This document shows, in pieces, positions 13,149 to 13,596 of a stretch of DNA of 13,596 nt (the first letter of the stretch is position 1; each line of letters opens with the position of its first letter). The stretch comes from Pseudomonadota bacterium (lineage in GTDB: Bacteria > Pseudomonadota > Alphaproteobacteria > Caulobacterales > Caulobacteraceae): positions 1-13,596 of the forward strand of contig JAEYUE010000133.1 in the NCBI GenBank assembly GCA_023433655.1, written 5' to 3'. A program made the translations under genes and the position numbers. The notes under the pieces were generated by a model. The model saw only the letters and a list, made by a program, of their open reading frames with translations, had not been told where the DNA came from and made no database searches.

Positions 13149-13596
13149 TCAGGCGGCGGCGCCCATCGGCGACCGCGCCGACGCGGGGGGTTGGTCCAGC
13201 CGCTCCATCAGATAGGCCAGATCTTCCCGCGGCGCGTTCGGACGCTGGGTCAGGAAACGCTGCAGCATCTGCTGACGGAAGTCCTCGCCGGCGGTGTCGG
13301 CGCCCTCCGCCTGCAGGGCGCGCCATGTGTCCACCCCCGCGCGGAAGGCCTGGAACAGCCGCGGCGGCAGGCCGGCGCGGTCATAGATCGCCTTCAATCC
13401 CAGCGGCCCGGCGTCGTGGATCATCAGCCAGGCGCGCGCATGCGGCGTGCCGGCGAGCTCCGCCAGGCCGTATTCGAACAGCGCCATCTGGCCGCGGGCC
13501 AGGGCGCGAAGCAGCAGAGACGCCGTCAGCGCGCGACGGGCGTTGAGGCCGGCCGTGAAGGCGGCCAGGTCCGCGTGGTTCGAAGCCTGGTCCACG
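13149..13596 (-). CDS. C-terminal part of a second DUF2336 protein, 5' end beyond the right edge
   Basis: The frame is open from 13596 to the TGA at 13149, giving 149 in-frame codons including the stop, with no start required inside the window. The sequence SLLLRALARGQMALFEYGLAE, then AGPLGLKAIYDRAGLPPRLFQAFRAGVD, is the typical C-terminal block of DUF2336 proteins and aligns with residues 280-345 of the other DUF2336 protein at 10594 (LIRAIRERRLGLFVHALATL and AAGVDRAVYPALLAEIRLL). The remaining tail (QQMLQRFLTQRPNAPREDLAYLMERLD) is charged and helical. It converges on the Hpt gene. Its N-terminal domain, length and start cannot be seen. The role is unknown. Confidence 0.8.
   Translation of the reverse strand, partial: VDQASNHADLAAFTAGLNARRALTASLLLRALARGQMALFEYGLAELAGTPHARAWLMIHDAGPLGLKAIYDRAGLPPRLFQAFRAGVDTWRALQAEGADTAGEDFRQQMLQRFLTQRPNAPREDLAYLMERLDQPPASARSPMGAAA

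Overview
The window is about 13.6 kb of dense, GC-rich chromosomal DNA. The best guess is an alphaproteobacterium of the Caulobacterales (Caulobacter, Brevundimonas or Phenylobacterium-like). Reasons are the very strong G/C bias at third codon positions, two DUF2336 proteins, an Hpt protein and a near-consensus CtrA box, and a COG3146 (FemAB-like) / HIT neighbourhood. This placement is inference; no search was run. No transposase, integrase, phage module or CRISPR array was seen, so this reads as core chromosome rather than an island.

Left part (1-1761): the 3' end of a FemAB-like acyltransferase gene, a small four-helix membrane protein (phage_holin_4_2 family) on the minus strand, a HIT-family hydrolase, a tRNA-Thr(TGT), and a small unrecognised protein with a zinc-ribbon-like N-terminus whose stop codon directly abuts the tRNA 3' end.

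Iron block (1762-4527): feoA and feoB, overlapping by one base on the minus strand, form a ferrous-iron uptake operon. A strong Fur-box-like palindrome lies upstream and is shared with a divergent gene for a lipid-anchored class I cytochrome c.

Efflux and envelope block (4529-10482, all minus strand): in transcription order, a class II aldolase/adducin-fold protein, an outer-membrane barrel-like protein overlapping it by GTGA, then a membrane fusion protein and an RND pump overlapping by ATGA. The first and second pairs are separated by 121 bp containing competing inverted repeats. No TolC-type outer-membrane factor and no regulator gene is in view.

Right part (10594-13596): a DUF2336 protein preceded by a CtrA-like box, NAD kinase, a stand-alone Hpt phosphotransfer protein ending in a clear intrinsic terminator, and the C-terminal part of a second, paralogous DUF2336 protein on the opposite strand running off the right edge.

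Nothing here is convincingly a new large system. The most useful leads are the CtrA-like box before a DUF2336 gene, the paired DUF2336 paralogues around nadK and the Hpt gene, and the aldolase-fold protein that lacks the catalytic glutamate position and is translationally linked to an outer-membrane protein.
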